64,000 bases of DNA, taken from Paenibacillus sp. FSL K6-1330. Lineage in GTDB: Bacteria > Bacillota > Bacilli > Paenibacillales > Paenibacillaceae. Shown here one piece after another: positions 25,377-33,738 of the stretch. The position numbers and the translations under genes are program-made. The notes under the pieces were generated by a model. The model saw only the letters and a program-made list of their open reading frames with translations, was not told the DNA's origin and did not search any database. The DNA lies in NCBI RefSeq assembly GCF_037976825.1, contig NZ_CP150269.1, positions 1,013,001 to 1,077,000 on the forward strand, written 5' to 3'. The first letter of the stretch is position 1. Every line of letters begins with the position of its first letter.

Positions 25377-26471
25377 ATGGGACAGGATAAATTGACGGTT
25401 GGTTTAATATACGGGGGGAAATCCGGCGAGCATGAGGTGTCGCTATCCACGGCATTCGCAGTCATGAACGCTTTTGATTATGATAAATATGAGATTGTTC
25501 CGTTTTATATTTCCAAGCAGGGTACCTGGAGAATCGGCAGCAAGCTGTCGGCTCCTTTTGCCCAGTTGGAGGAATTGAAGCTAGCTGAAGGGGAGGGCAC
25601 GCAAACAGCGCTGAACGCCGTGTTCAGCAGATTGTATGGCCAAGAGACTCAGGCGGTGGATATTATGTTCCCGCTTCTTCACGGGACGTTCGGGGAGGAC
25701 GGAACGATTCAGGGACTGTTCGAAATGGCGGACATCCCTTATGTGGGAACCGGTGTGCTTGCGTCGGCTGCGGGGATGGATAAAGTCGTGATGAAGAAAC
25801 TCTTCGCCCAAGCAGGATTACCGCAATGCGAGTATTGTTATTTCAATCGTACCCAGTGGGAGCGGAGCCAGCATGAAGTGCTGAAGGATATCGAGGACAA
25901 ACTCGGATTCCCAAGCTTCGTCAAGCCGGCTAACCTAGGCTCAAGCGTCGGGATATCCAAGGCAAAGAACCGGGAGCAGCTTAAGGCGGCGATTGAATCC
26001 GCGCTCCGGTTCGATGACAAGATCATTGTTGAAGAGTTCGTCGATGCCCGCGAAGTGGAGGTCAGCGTGCTTGGCAATGATGAGCCGATGGCATCCGTTC
26101 CGGGTGAAATAGTCTCTTCCAGTGAATACTACGACTATGCGGCCAAATATACAGATGGACAGTCACAGATGCAAATCCCGGCCGAGATCGAGCCGGATAC
26201 GGCTGATCGTCTGCGTGATCTTGCCATTACTGCGTTCAAAGCGATTGAAGGCGGCGGCATTACTCGGGCCGACTTCTTTGTCCGCCGTTCGGACGGCGCG
26301 ATTCTGATCAATGAAGTGAACACAATGCCGGGCTTTACACCGTACAGCATGTACCCGCTTCTGTGGCGGGAAACGGGCGTGTCCTACCGCGAGCTGCTTG
26401 ACCGGATGATCGAGCTGGGTCTTGAGCGGTACAACCGCAAGCAATCCCTAATTTATGAGAACCAGGCGTAA
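25377..26471 (+). CDS. ddl: D-alanine--D-alanine ligase
   Basis: Joins two D-alanines with ATP to make the end of the peptidoglycan stem peptide. It has 364 residues from ATG 25377 (GAGAGG 5 bases upstream). ATP-grasp signatures are 'GGKSGEHEVSL', 'PLLHGTFGEDGTIQGLFE', 'GVLASAAGMDKVVMK', 'VKPANLGSSVGI' and the Mg-binding 'INEVNTMPGFT'. The omega loop has 'YAAKYTDG', with the tyrosine typical of D-Ala-D-Ala rather than D-lactate ligases, so no intrinsic vancomycin resistance is suggested. Confidence 0.96.
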   Translation: MGQDKLTVGLIYGGKSGEHEVSLSTAFAVMNAFDYDKYEIVPFYISKQGTWRIGSKLSAPFAQLEELKLAEGEGTQTALNAVFSRLYGQETQAVDIMFPLLHGTFGEDGTIQGLFEMADIPYVGTGVLASAAGMDKVVMKKLFAQAGLPQCEYCYFNRTQWERSQHEVLKDIEDKLGFPSFVKPANLGSSVGISKAKNREQLKAAIESALRFDDKIIVEEFVDAREVEVSVLGNDEPMASVPGEIVSSSEYYDYAAKYTDGQSQMQIPAEIEPDTADRLRDLAITAFKAIEGGGITRADFFVRRSDGAILINEVNTMPGFTPYSMYPLLWRETGVSYRELLDRMIELGLERYNRKQSLIYENQA

Positions 26472-26569
26472 GCCGTCACAATAGGATATGAAACACCAGG
26501 GGGAGTCCGCGCTATTCATTACGGCTCCCCTTGACTCTAATATTTTGGGATGAAAGGAAGATACGTAAT

Positions 26570-26887
26570 ATGGGATTTCAAACCGAGTTCAATTCCGTTT
26601 GTAAGTTTAAGAGTGAGCAGGAGCTCTATGAGCTGTTGGAATACGGCCGCGGTAAAATGCTGAAGGATGGGCTTCGGGTATTTCCGACAGGACAGAAGGT
26701 TATTGCTTATACGCCGGATAACCAGGCGGTGGCAATCGTTCTGATCACCGCATGCGTATCAGAGATTAACTTCCAGGGCCGCGAGGTCACTTCGGTCGAG
26801 CTGCAGCTGATCCGCAAATTGACCGAAGAGGAAGCACGTATACAGACAGCACTCGCTCACGAAATGTTTTTTGGAGATCATGCATGA
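26570..26887 (+). CDS. Conserved hypothetical protein, possibly DUF2584-like
   Basis: A 105-residue protein beginning 'MGFQTEFNSV'. ATG 26570 is chosen because AAAGGA precedes it. It has an N-terminal short strand and helix, then 'LRVFPTGQKVIAYTPDNQAV' and several strands. The opening and the strand order recall Bacillus DUF2584 proteins, but the match is loose. Its stop overlaps the uvsE start by 4 bp (ATGA), so translation of the two is probably coupled. Confidence 0.6.
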   Translation: MGFQTEFNSVCKFKSEQELYELLEYGRGKMLKDGLRVFPTGQKVIAYTPDNQAVAIVLITACVSEINFQGREVTSVELQLIRKLTEEEARIQTALAHEMFFGDHA

Positions 26888-27885
26888 TTGTTCGTTTCGG
26901 TTATGTAGCCATGTCCACGGTTGTGCAGAATGCTTCTCCTTCCAAGACGATGACCATGAAGAGTTTTATGAAGCTGAATGACCGTGAGGCCGGCTTGCAC
27001 AAACTGGAGCGGATCGCGAATGAGAATCTACATAATACCCTTCGGCTTCTGAAGCATAACGCGGCTCACGATATCAAGGTGTACCGCTTCTCGTCCAAGC
27101 TGATTCCGCTGGCCACGCATCAAGATATGCAGGATTGGGATCCATTCCCGGCTTTGCGGGAAGGCTTTCAGGCCATTGGGGATTTTGTGAAAAAGCACGA
27201 GATGCGGGTATCTTTTCATCCGGATCATTTCACGGTGCTGAGCACGCCGCGTCCTGAGGTGCTGGTCAACTCGATCCGTGATCTGGAGTCGCACGTCCAT
27301 ATGCTGCAGGCCATGGAGCTGCCTGCTTCCATGAAAAATAACATTCATATCGGCGGCGCTTATGGAGACAAGCCTTCGGCCTCGGCCCGATTCGTGGATC
27401 ATTTTCATAGGCTTGACCCACATATCAAGGAACGGCTGACCCTTGAAAATGACGACAAAACCTTTACTGCGCAGGAAACGCTGGCCGTATGCCGACAAAC
27501 GGGGCTGCCGATGGTGCTGGATATCCATCATCAGTGGGTCAATAACGATGGCGAGGCACCTTGGGAACTGTGGCCGGATATTCTTCGCACCTGGGAGACG
27601 CAGCTAGCGCAGGCGGATTCGGACCGGGCGCACCCGCTGCCGCCCAAGATTCACGTATCCAGTCCCAAGAGCCCTACCGATATCCGCAGCCATGCGGATG
27701 GGGTGGATGTTGTGCCATTGCTGGCGTTTTTACGGAATATTGCGAGGTCTACGCCGAAGGTGGACGTTATGATTGAAGCGAAGATGAAGGACGGCGCCTT
27801 GTTTGATCTGATGAAGGATTTGGGAGATTATACGGCAGAGGGCGTAACCATTCTCGACGGTGCCTCCGTACAAGTGAACCCTTAA
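26884..27885 (+). CDS. uvsE: UV DNA damage endonuclease
   Basis: Nicks DNA 5' to UV photoproducts and other lesions, starting an alternative excision repair pathway. The 333-residue protein begins 'VRFGYVAMSTVVQNASPSKT', the UVDE N-terminal signature. It keeps the metal-ligand TIM-barrel pieces 'VSFHPDHF', 'LTLENDDKTF', 'VLDIHHQWVN', 'KIHVSSPKS' and 'VDVMIEAKMKD'. The start ATG overlaps the preceding stop. UvsE in bacilli helps spores survive UV. Confidence 0.94.
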   Translation: MIVRFGYVAMSTVVQNASPSKTMTMKSFMKLNDREAGLHKLERIANENLHNTLRLLKHNAAHDIKVYRFSSKLIPLATHQDMQDWDPFPALREGFQAIGDFVKKHEMRVSFHPDHFTVLSTPRPEVLVNSIRDLESHVHMLQAMELPASMKNNIHIGGAYGDKPSASARFVDHFHRLDPHIKERLTLENDDKTFTAQETLAVCRQTGLPMVLDIHHQWVNNDGEAPWELWPDILRTWETQLAQADSDRAHPLPPKIHVSSPKSPTDIRSHADGVDVVPLLAFLRNIARSTPKVDVMIEAKMKDGALFDLMKDLGDYTAEGVTILDGASVQVNP

Positions 27886-27983
27886 CCCGATAAGATGAGC
27901 TTGTTAACACTTGCAAGTTGATGGATTTTGGGTTACGTTGGAAGTATCCAAACAGAGATTCCCCTTAATACATGACATTGGAT

Positions 27984-28037
27984 AAAAAGTTCGTTCTCGC
28001 CAAGCATTCAGGTGCACAGCATAGGACGGACTTTTAT
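27984..28037 (+). terminator. Probable terminator after uvsE
   Basis: AAAAGTTCGTTCT pairs with AGGACGGACTTTT (two G-T pairs), with a 26-base loop; it ends TTTTATTG. Confidence 0.6.
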
Positions 28038-28104
28038 TGAAATAGGCGGAATTTTCGCGTGGCTGCCCTTTCGATTACAGCAATGACTGAATAGGATGTA
28101 GGGA

Positions 28105-28132
28105 TTGTCAAAAATCACTAGATTGATATAGA
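28105..28132 (+). promoter_or_regulatory. Candidate sigma-A promoter of the IMPase-like gene
   Basis: TTGTCA, 16 bases, TATAGA. The expected RNA start falls next to the GTG at 28140, so either translation starts without a leader or the true start is a later TTG. Confidence 0.4.
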
Positions 28133-28139
28133 AAGTAGA

Positions 28140-29012
28140 GTGAATGCTTTGAACGAGAATGAAAAGATTCCTTATGTTGTCAGCAGTAAGAGCTACACCG
28201 CCGTTGCGATTAATTGCGCCGCCAAAGCGGGAGAGTGGATTAAGAGCAAACTCGGTACAGTCAAGCAGTTGAGCACCAAGTCTTCAGCACAGGATATCGT
28301 AACCGAGGTGGACAAAGGCGCCGAGCAGATGATCCGCAAGCTGATCTTGACGCACTTTCCGGATCATGCGATCCTCGGAGAAGAAGGGGTTGCCCCGGGC
28401 ACCGATGCCTATGTGAAGGCGCTCGAGGACGCCAAGGACGAAGAGTATCTCTGGATTATCGACCCTGTGGACGGAACGACGAACTATGTTCATGGATTTC
28501 CGTTTTACTCCGTGTCGATTGCACTGGCTCATCATGGTGAAGTCATTGTCGGCGTTATTTACGATCCTTCCCGGGACGAGTTGTTTGTTGCGGAAAAAGG
28601 AAAAGGAGCCTACGTTCACGGCAACCCTACCTATGTTTCCAAGGAAGATCAATTGTCGGACAGCTTGCTGGCCACGGGCTTCCCGCTGGACAGCACGGTC
28701 AACCTGCCGCTGAATATGGCTGAGCTGCAGGCGCTGCTGCCGATGGTTCGCAATGTAAGAGCCGGCGGCTCCGCTGCGCTTCATCTTGCTTATGTGGCTG
28801 CCGGTCGGCTTAGCGGATACTGGGAGCACGGTTTGAGCGCTTGGGACGTTGCCGCAGGCGCACTATTGGTTCAGGAGTCCGGCGGTAAAGTAACCGATAC
28901 GGAAGGAAAGTCATACGATCTGTCGGTGCGTCATTTGGCGGCAACCAACGGGCTGATTCATCAGCGTTTTCTGGATACACTAAAAGACGCGGGCGAAGCT
29001 TTGATTCGCTAA
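28140..29012 (+). CDS. Inositol monophosphatase family protein
   Basis: A Mg-dependent sugar-phosphate phosphatase of 290 residues. It has 'AKAGEWIKSKLG', the metal-binding 'LGEEGVAPG' glutamates, 'IDPVDGTTNYVHGFPFYS' and 'WDVAAGALLVQESGGKVTD', the complete IMPase signature set. The true substrate could be inositol phosphate, fructose-1,6-bisphosphate or PAP-like compounds. The start is uncertain: GTG 28140 (weak ribosome binding site) or TTG 28149. Confidence 0.9.
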   Translation: MNALNENEKIPYVVSSKSYTAVAINCAAKAGEWIKSKLGTVKQLSTKSSAQDIVTEVDKGAEQMIRKLILTHFPDHAILGEEGVAPGTDAYVKALEDAKDEEYLWIIDPVDGTTNYVHGFPFYSVSIALAHHGEVIVGVIYDPSRDELFVAEKGKGAYVHGNPTYVSKEDQLSDSLLATGFPLDSTVNLPLNMAELQALLPMVRNVRAGGSAALHLAYVAAGRLSGYWEHGLSAWDVAAGALLVQESGGKVTDTEGKSYDLSVRHLAATNGLIHQRFLDTLKDAGEALIR

Positions 29013-29075
29013 AGGCCCGGGACGGCATGCAAATGCAGGTCACTTACAACCGCTTGATAAAGGAGAGTGCTTACG

Positions 29076-29342
29076 ATGAATGAGAAGTCGGATCAGGATT
29101 TGGAGCGCCAGCTCAGCGAGATGTTAACGGACGGTGAAATGCAGAAGAAGGACCGGGAGAAGGAGGAGCGCAGGCTTCTCTCTCCGAAATACGAGATCCG
29201 GATTCAGACGCAGCTTGATCCCATCGTGGAAGAGACGCAGAAGTACCGCAGCATGGCGAAAGAAGTGGATGATCGCTATGACAAGTACATGGATAAGGTA
29301 GTTAGGAAGGATAAGCCTGAGGATTCGGGTGAAGAAGCTTGA
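29076..29342 (+). CDS. Small charged hypothetical protein, 88 residues
   Basis: ATG 29076 follows AAAGGAG by 9 bases. The protein is very hydrophilic and probably helical ('LERQLSEMLTDGEMQKKDRE'), with Lys/Glu/Asp in about half of the positions. No membrane segment or known motif is seen. It lies 63 bp after the IMPase gene and before a terminator, so it is likely cotranscribed. Confidence 0.65.
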   Translation: MNEKSDQDLERQLSEMLTDGEMQKKDREKEERRLLSPKYEIRIQTQLDPIVEETQKYRSMAKEVDDRYDKYMDKVVRKDKPEDSGEEA

Positions 29343-29403
29343 TAGCGCTTTAAGGGATGTTTACGAAGCGGGACATCTCTATTCATGAAAGGCCCGAATC
29401 AGG

Positions 29404-29437
29404 AATGGACAGCATAGAGCGAGCTGTCCATTTTTTT
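29404..29437 (+). terminator. Terminator after the IMPase operon
   Basis: AATGGACAGC and GCTGTCCATT with an 8-base loop, followed by T7. Confidence 0.9.
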
Positions 29438-29521
29438 ATGATCACTAGTCAAGGTAACACTTCTCAAGATGGCTCAAATTGGAGTCACGAGGTTTAGCCT
29501 TGTCCTTAGGGAGAGCGCGCG

Positions 29522-29857
29522 GTGCGAGTTCGGCTTCAATTTGATCATGTTCTGGGAGGCGCAACAGGGGCAGTTTCCATGGTGCTGTGGTGCATCCTAA
29601 TCTTCTTCAACCCATATTCCGATGAGATCAGCTGGAAACCTGCCTTAACCACGTTCGTTATGTTATTTCTTCCAGCTGGTTTGGCGATGCTCGCGGTGAT
29701 GTATTCATACCGATTGCTGCTGCTGGTTGCCTTTGGTTGGTCGATACTGCCAAGCTTGTATTTTGCCGCCACCCCTGGGATATTTGCATGGTTTGGAGTT
29801 ACATCCCTCGGCTATTTATTCGCTTTTCTTTTCATGAAACCTTATCGTTCTGGTTGA
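29522..29857 (+). CDS. Small integral membrane protein
   Basis: A 111-residue protein with four hydrophobic segments ('VLGGATGAVSMVLWCILIFF', 'FVMLFLPAGLAMLAVM', 'LLLLVAFGWSILPSLYF', 'FGVTSLGYLFAFLFM'). GTG 29522 is preceded by AGGGAGAG. I recognise no family. It stands alone between the IMPase operon and the SGNH hydrolase. Confidence 0.6.
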   Translation: MRVRLQFDHVLGGATGAVSMVLWCILIFFNPYSDEISWKPALTTFVMLFLPAGLAMLAVMYSYRLLLLVAFGWSILPSLYFAATPGIFAWFGVTSLGYLFAFLFMKPYRSG

Positions 29858-29931
29858 TTCGGTACCATTCACAGGCTGCTGGTGGTAAAATAAGGATGTA
29901 TTAAGTTCATTGACATTAGGGGAGTGAAGGC

Positions 29932-31194
29932 ATGTTCAAACAATGGAAGAAGGGGCTGGCGGCAGTAACCGGCACCTTGACGCTCGCGGTGGCACTGGTT
30001 GGACCGGGCGTTGCGCCGGCTTATGCCGATGAGATTACAGCCAAGGATACATATCATATTGTAGCGCTGGGGGACTCGCTGACCGTTGGGTATGAGCCGG
30101 GAATGGATCTGAACAGCAAGCCCTACGGTTTTGTTGACCGACTGTATGAGCAAGGTTTGTTCCACGGCCGGACCGAAGTAACGAATCTGGGGATCGGCGG
30201 CCTGAAAACCGATGGTCTGAATAACTACGTCAAGGCCGTCTTGGATGAACGCGCGATTACGGCGGAGGAACTGCAGCCAGGGCTCAGCGGCATCGATCCG
30301 CGCACCAAGCAGATGGGCGCTGACGCAGCGAAAGCCAAGCCGGTTATCGCCAATGCGGATCTGATTACCATTACCATCGGCGGCAATGACATGATGAGTC
30401 TAGTCAGTACCGTGGAAACATTAAGCGACGAACAGCTGAAAGCAAAGATGCAGGAACTGTTCAAGACCTATACGGATAATGTCTCATCCATCATTACCAA
30501 CTTGCATGCCATCAATCCGGATGCCTCTATCGTGGTGGCGGATCAGTACAATCCGGTGCCCAAAGTCGCTGACGAGGTCGCATACGCCAAATTGCTTGCA
30601 GCATCTGGAGAGTTCACGAAGCTGGTGGAAGGCGTAGCTGACAGTTTTGCAACTCAGGGCGTAAACATCAAGGTAGCCCATGTTGCGAAGAAATTCGTGG
30701 GCTCCGAGCTGACGATGACCCATATCCTGAAAGACGATATTCATCCGAACCAATATGGATACGAGACCATGGCCGGCGTGTTCGCAGAGACGATCTGGGG
30801 CAGCTACAAGAATCCCCCTGTTCAGGAACAGGGGCAGCCGATGCGCATCATCGTGAAGGGGCAGGAGCTGAACACGCCATATAAGCCGATCCTACGCGAT
30901 AACCTGAATTACGTCGCGATACAGGATATCGTAAATGCAGTGGGAGCGACGACCACATGGGAAAATAAAACGTCCAGTGCAACGATTACGTTCGGAGATC
31001 AGACGGTGGTGGTGAAGATCGGTGCCAAAACCGTTCAAGTTAACGGAACGGCTGTACCGATCGATACACCGGCTTTCCTGCAAAAGGTTGGGAAAGAAGA
31101 TAAAACTTACGTTCCGCTCGCGGTGATTGCATCTGGTCTTGGTTTTGATGTTCAATACAGCACCAAATTGCGTACCGCATTCATTAACTTGTAA
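29932..31194 (+). CDS. Secreted SGNH/GDSL hydrolase with C-terminal stalk domain
   Basis: An extracellular esterase or lipase-like enzyme of 420 residues. A signal peptide (about 1-32, ending 'GVAPAYA') leads into block I 'ALGDSLTVG' with nucleophile Ser49, block III 'IGGNDMM' and block V 'DDIHPNQYGY' (Asp/His). Residues about 300-420 form a copper-amine-oxidase-N-like stalk domain ('YKPILRDNLNYVAIQDI', 'TYVPLAVIASGLGFDVQY'), common on Paenibacillus surface proteins. The substrate may be an acylated polysaccharide or lipid. Confidence 0.9.
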   Translation: MFKQWKKGLAAVTGTLTLAVALVGPGVAPAYADEITAKDTYHIVALGDSLTVGYEPGMDLNSKPYGFVDRLYEQGLFHGRTEVTNLGIGGLKTDGLNNYVKAVLDERAITAEELQPGLSGIDPRTKQMGADAAKAKPVIANADLITITIGGNDMMSLVSTVETLSDEQLKAKMQELFKTYTDNVSSIITNLHAINPDASIVVADQYNPVPKVADEVAYAKLLAASGEFTKLVEGVADSFATQGVNIKVAHVAKKFVGSELTMTHILKDDIHPNQYGYETMAGVFAETIWGSYKNPPVQEQGQPMRIIVKGQELNTPYKPILRDNLNYVAIQDIVNAVGATTTWENKTSSATITFGDQTVVVKIGAKTVQVNGTAVPIDTPAFLQKVGKEDKTYVPLAVIASGLGFDVQYSTKLRTAFINL

Positions 31195-31204
31195 TCCCAT
31201 AAAC

Positions 31205-31244
31205 AAGCTGCACCGGCTGGAAGGAGTCGATGCAGCTTTTTTTT
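31205..31244 (+). terminator. Terminator of the SGNH hydrolase gene
   Basis: AAGCTGCA and TGCAGCTT with an 18-base loop, followed by T8. Confidence 0.85.
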
Positions 31245-31570
31245 GTTGTGATTACCGATTGTGGTGATGGCCAATGAGAGAAATCCATTTGATCTCCCCC
31301 GTTTGTTAACGGCGCGATTGAGAACATGCTTGGGATATAGATTTAGAGATGTACTTGCACACCGGTGTGATGTTTCTAACATGAGTAACTCCAAGCAGAT
31401 GGTACAATACGACATCATTTCCTTTCATGCATGGTTTGACATCAGATCAGAAATTGCACCCCTTACCTGACATGATGGAAAGTGGGGATGTGTGTGAGCG
31501 GCAGGGAAAGGCTTATCGAATGTCGAATCTTGGAAGAAACATAGATATGGCATTATAGGGGGAACAAGGA
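31245..31570. other. Gene-free stretch with a CACACCGGTGTG palindrome
   Basis: There is no convincing gene: the only plus-strand frame (31261-31470) lacks a ribosome binding site and looks random. A perfect 12 bp palindrome CACACCGGTGTG lies at 31358-31369 and could be an operator for the transporter downstream. Confidence 0.35.
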
Positions 31571-33436
31571 ATGAATGGACCGATGATCGTTACGTTGTCT
31601 GTCTTGGCCGTGGCATCCGCATTGTTCATGTCGGGAAAAGTGCGGTCGGATTTAGTCGCGATCGGCGTGTTGATGGTACTTATGTTAACGGACATTTTAA
31701 GTCCGTCTGAAGCCCTTTCAGGCTTTTCCAATTCGGTTGTCATTATGATGATCGGTTTGTTTGTTGTGGGCGGCGGCATTTTTCAGACCGGATTAGCCAA
31801 GATGGCCAGCGGTAAGCTGCTGAAGCTTGGCGGCGGAAGCGAGACCCGGCTCTTGATTATGATCATGTTGGTGACGTCGCTCATTGGCGGATTCGTCAGC
31901 AATACCGGCACGGTAGCGGTGATGCTGCCCATTGTTGTCAGCCTGGCGTTTAGCGCCGAGATCAATCCGGGGCGGCTGCTGATGCCGCTTGCTTTTGCGA
32001 GCAGCCTGGGCGGCATGCTCACATTAATCGGTACGCCGCCGAATCTCGTGATTCAGGAGACGTTGATCAACGCAGGTTACGAACGGCTGTCGTTCTTTGC
32101 TTTTTTGCCGATCGGACTTGTGTGTTTGGCAACGGGGATCATCGCGATATTGTTCCTTCGCCGTTTTCTTCCCAGCAATGAAGAAGGGGGAGCAGGTAAA
32201 CAGGGCGGGCGCTCGCTTCGAGAACTTGCCAAACAGTATCGGCTGACCCAGAACCTGTATCGGATTCAGATTGGTGCCGATTCCTCCATTCGATCCAAAA
32301 CATTGCGGGAGCTGGACATTCCGGCGAAGTTCGAAGTGAACGTCATTGAAATCCGCCGTAAAATGTCGGCCAAGAATCAATTCTTCAAGACGATCAACCA
32401 GGAGATCGCAGGTCCTGAGACTGTGATTGAGGAAGACGATATTCTGTATGTAAACGGCCCGTTCGAGCGGGCCGCGGAGTTTGCGGAGACGTATGGGCTT
32501 ATCATGCTGGACCAGCGTGCACCAGAGCTTCGGAAACGTGCCGAAGAGTCGCAGTACGCCACGAGTGACGTTGGCATTGCCGAGGTGATGCTGACTCCAT
32601 CTTCGCGCCTGATTGGCCATCTCGTTAAACATTCGGGCTTCCGGGAGAAGTATCGGGTGAACATTTTGGGCATCCAGCGAAAAGAACAGTATCTTCTGCA
32701 CCATCTGAAAGAAGAGAAAATGCGCTTTGGCGATGCCCTGCTCGTTCAGGGCACTTGGAAGGATATAGCCCTCCTGGCTGCCGAGCAAACAGATGTCGTG
32801 GTGGTAGGGCAGCCAGTGGAAGAGTCGCGCAAATTGACGATGGACCATAAAGCGCCGATTGCGGCCGGGATCATGCTCTTGATGGTGATCCTGCTGGTGA
32901 CGGAATGGATTCCGGCGGTCGCCTCCGTGATGGTTGCTGCGGTATTGATGGTTGTGTTTGGATGCGTGCGTAACATGGAGGAGGCCTATAAGACGGTCAA
33001 TTGGGAGAGCATTGTGCTTATTGGCGGCATGATTCCGATGTCCATTGCCATTGAGAAAACGGGAGCTGCCACGCTGGTTTCGGATATGCTGGTCCATTCA
33101 CTGGGCAGCTATGGCCCGCTTGCCCTGCTGGCAGGGGTATACTTCACTACCTCGCTGTTGACAATGTTCATCAGCAATACGGCCTGCGCCGTATTATTTG
33201 CGCCGATTGCACTATCGGCTGCCATTCAGATGGGGGCGAGCCCGTATCCGTTTCTGTTCGCCGTCTCCATTGGAGCAAGCATGTGCTTTGCTTCTCCGTT
33301 CTCTACGCCGCCGAATGCACTCGTCATGTCCGCAGGCCGTTATAAATTCAGTCACTATGTGAAGGTTGGATTGCCGCTTCAACTGGTAATCGGCCTGGTC
33401 ATGATGGCGGTACTGCCGATGTTCTTTCCGTTCTAG
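31571..33436 (+). CDS. SLC13/DASS-type anion transporter with RCK_C domains
   Basis: A 621-residue membrane protein. An N-terminal membrane half has about five helices and the loop 'GTPPNLVIQETLI', a substrate-site signature of the CitT/ArsB/DASS group. A cytoplasmic insert (about 215-410) contains two TrkA-C-like regulatory domains ('RIQIGADSSIRSKTLRELDI', 'DVGIAEVMLTPSSRLIGHLV'). The second membrane half carries 'SNTACAVLFAPIAL' and 'FSTPPNALVMSAGRY'. It probably moves sulfate, a dicarboxylate or a similar anion with Na+ or H+. ATG 31571 follows AAGGA. Confidence 0.87.
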   Translation: MNGPMIVTLSVLAVASALFMSGKVRSDLVAIGVLMVLMLTDILSPSEALSGFSNSVVIMMIGLFVVGGGIFQTGLAKMASGKLLKLGGGSETRLLIMIMLVTSLIGGFVSNTGTVAVMLPIVVSLAFSAEINPGRLLMPLAFASSLGGMLTLIGTPPNLVIQETLINAGYERLSFFAFLPIGLVCLATGIIAILFLRRFLPSNEEGGAGKQGGRSLRELAKQYRLTQNLYRIQIGADSSIRSKTLRELDIPAKFEVNVIEIRRKMSAKNQFFKTINQEIAGPETVIEEDDILYVNGPFERAAEFAETYGLIMLDQRAPELRKRAEESQYATSDVGIAEVMLTPSSRLIGHLVKHSGFREKYRVNILGIQRKEQYLLHHLKEEKMRFGDALLVQGTWKDIALLAAEQTDVVVVGQPVEESRKLTMDHKAPIAAGIMLLMVILLVTEWIPAVASVMVAAVLMVVFGCVRNMEEAYKTVNWESIVLIGGMIPMSIAIEKTGAATLVSDMLVHSLGSYGPLALLAGVYFTTSLLTMFISNTACAVLFAPIALSAAIQMGASPYPFLFAVSIGASMCFASPFSTPPNALVMSAGRYKFSHYVKVGLPLQLVIGLVMMAVLPMFFPF

Positions 33437-33449
33437 AGGGATTTTGCAT

Positions 33450-33560
33450 ATGAACACCTCTATGTTGGGTCCGTTAGGATTTAGCATGGGGGTGTTATTC
33501 TATTTGGCTATAATGCATATTGGAGTGTACTTACCTATCAGGCAAATTTGCTCATGGTAA
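33450..33560 (+). CDS. Possible 36-residue membrane peptide
   Basis: A short frame, 13 bp after the transporter stop, begins ATG 33450 with GAGGGA about 8 bases upstream. It encodes one hydrophobic helix ('LGFSMGVLFYLAIMHIGVYL') with a short polar end. It could be a small membrane protein coupled to the transporter. The evidence is start context and composition only. Confidence 0.3.
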   Translation: MNTSMLGPLGFSMGVLFYLAIMHIGVYLPIRQICSW

Positions 33561-33738
33561 GTCCGTTAACAATTGGCAGGCCAGCCTTAGTAAGAAGGAA
33601 ATCGCCTGTCCCGAGGCTAATAGTTGAATTTGTAACTTCCTGCCTCATCGTAAAATTACGCATCATTTCCGTAGAAATGACTACGCTGGTGCTGCTGGAT
33701 TGTTGCTATGCTTGAGAAAGCCGGAGGTGCAAGTACCG

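Noticed and set aside
31261..31470. 69-codon plus-strand frame between the SGNH hydrolase and the transporter
   Set aside because: No ribosome binding site, random-looking composition, and it begins just after a terminator.
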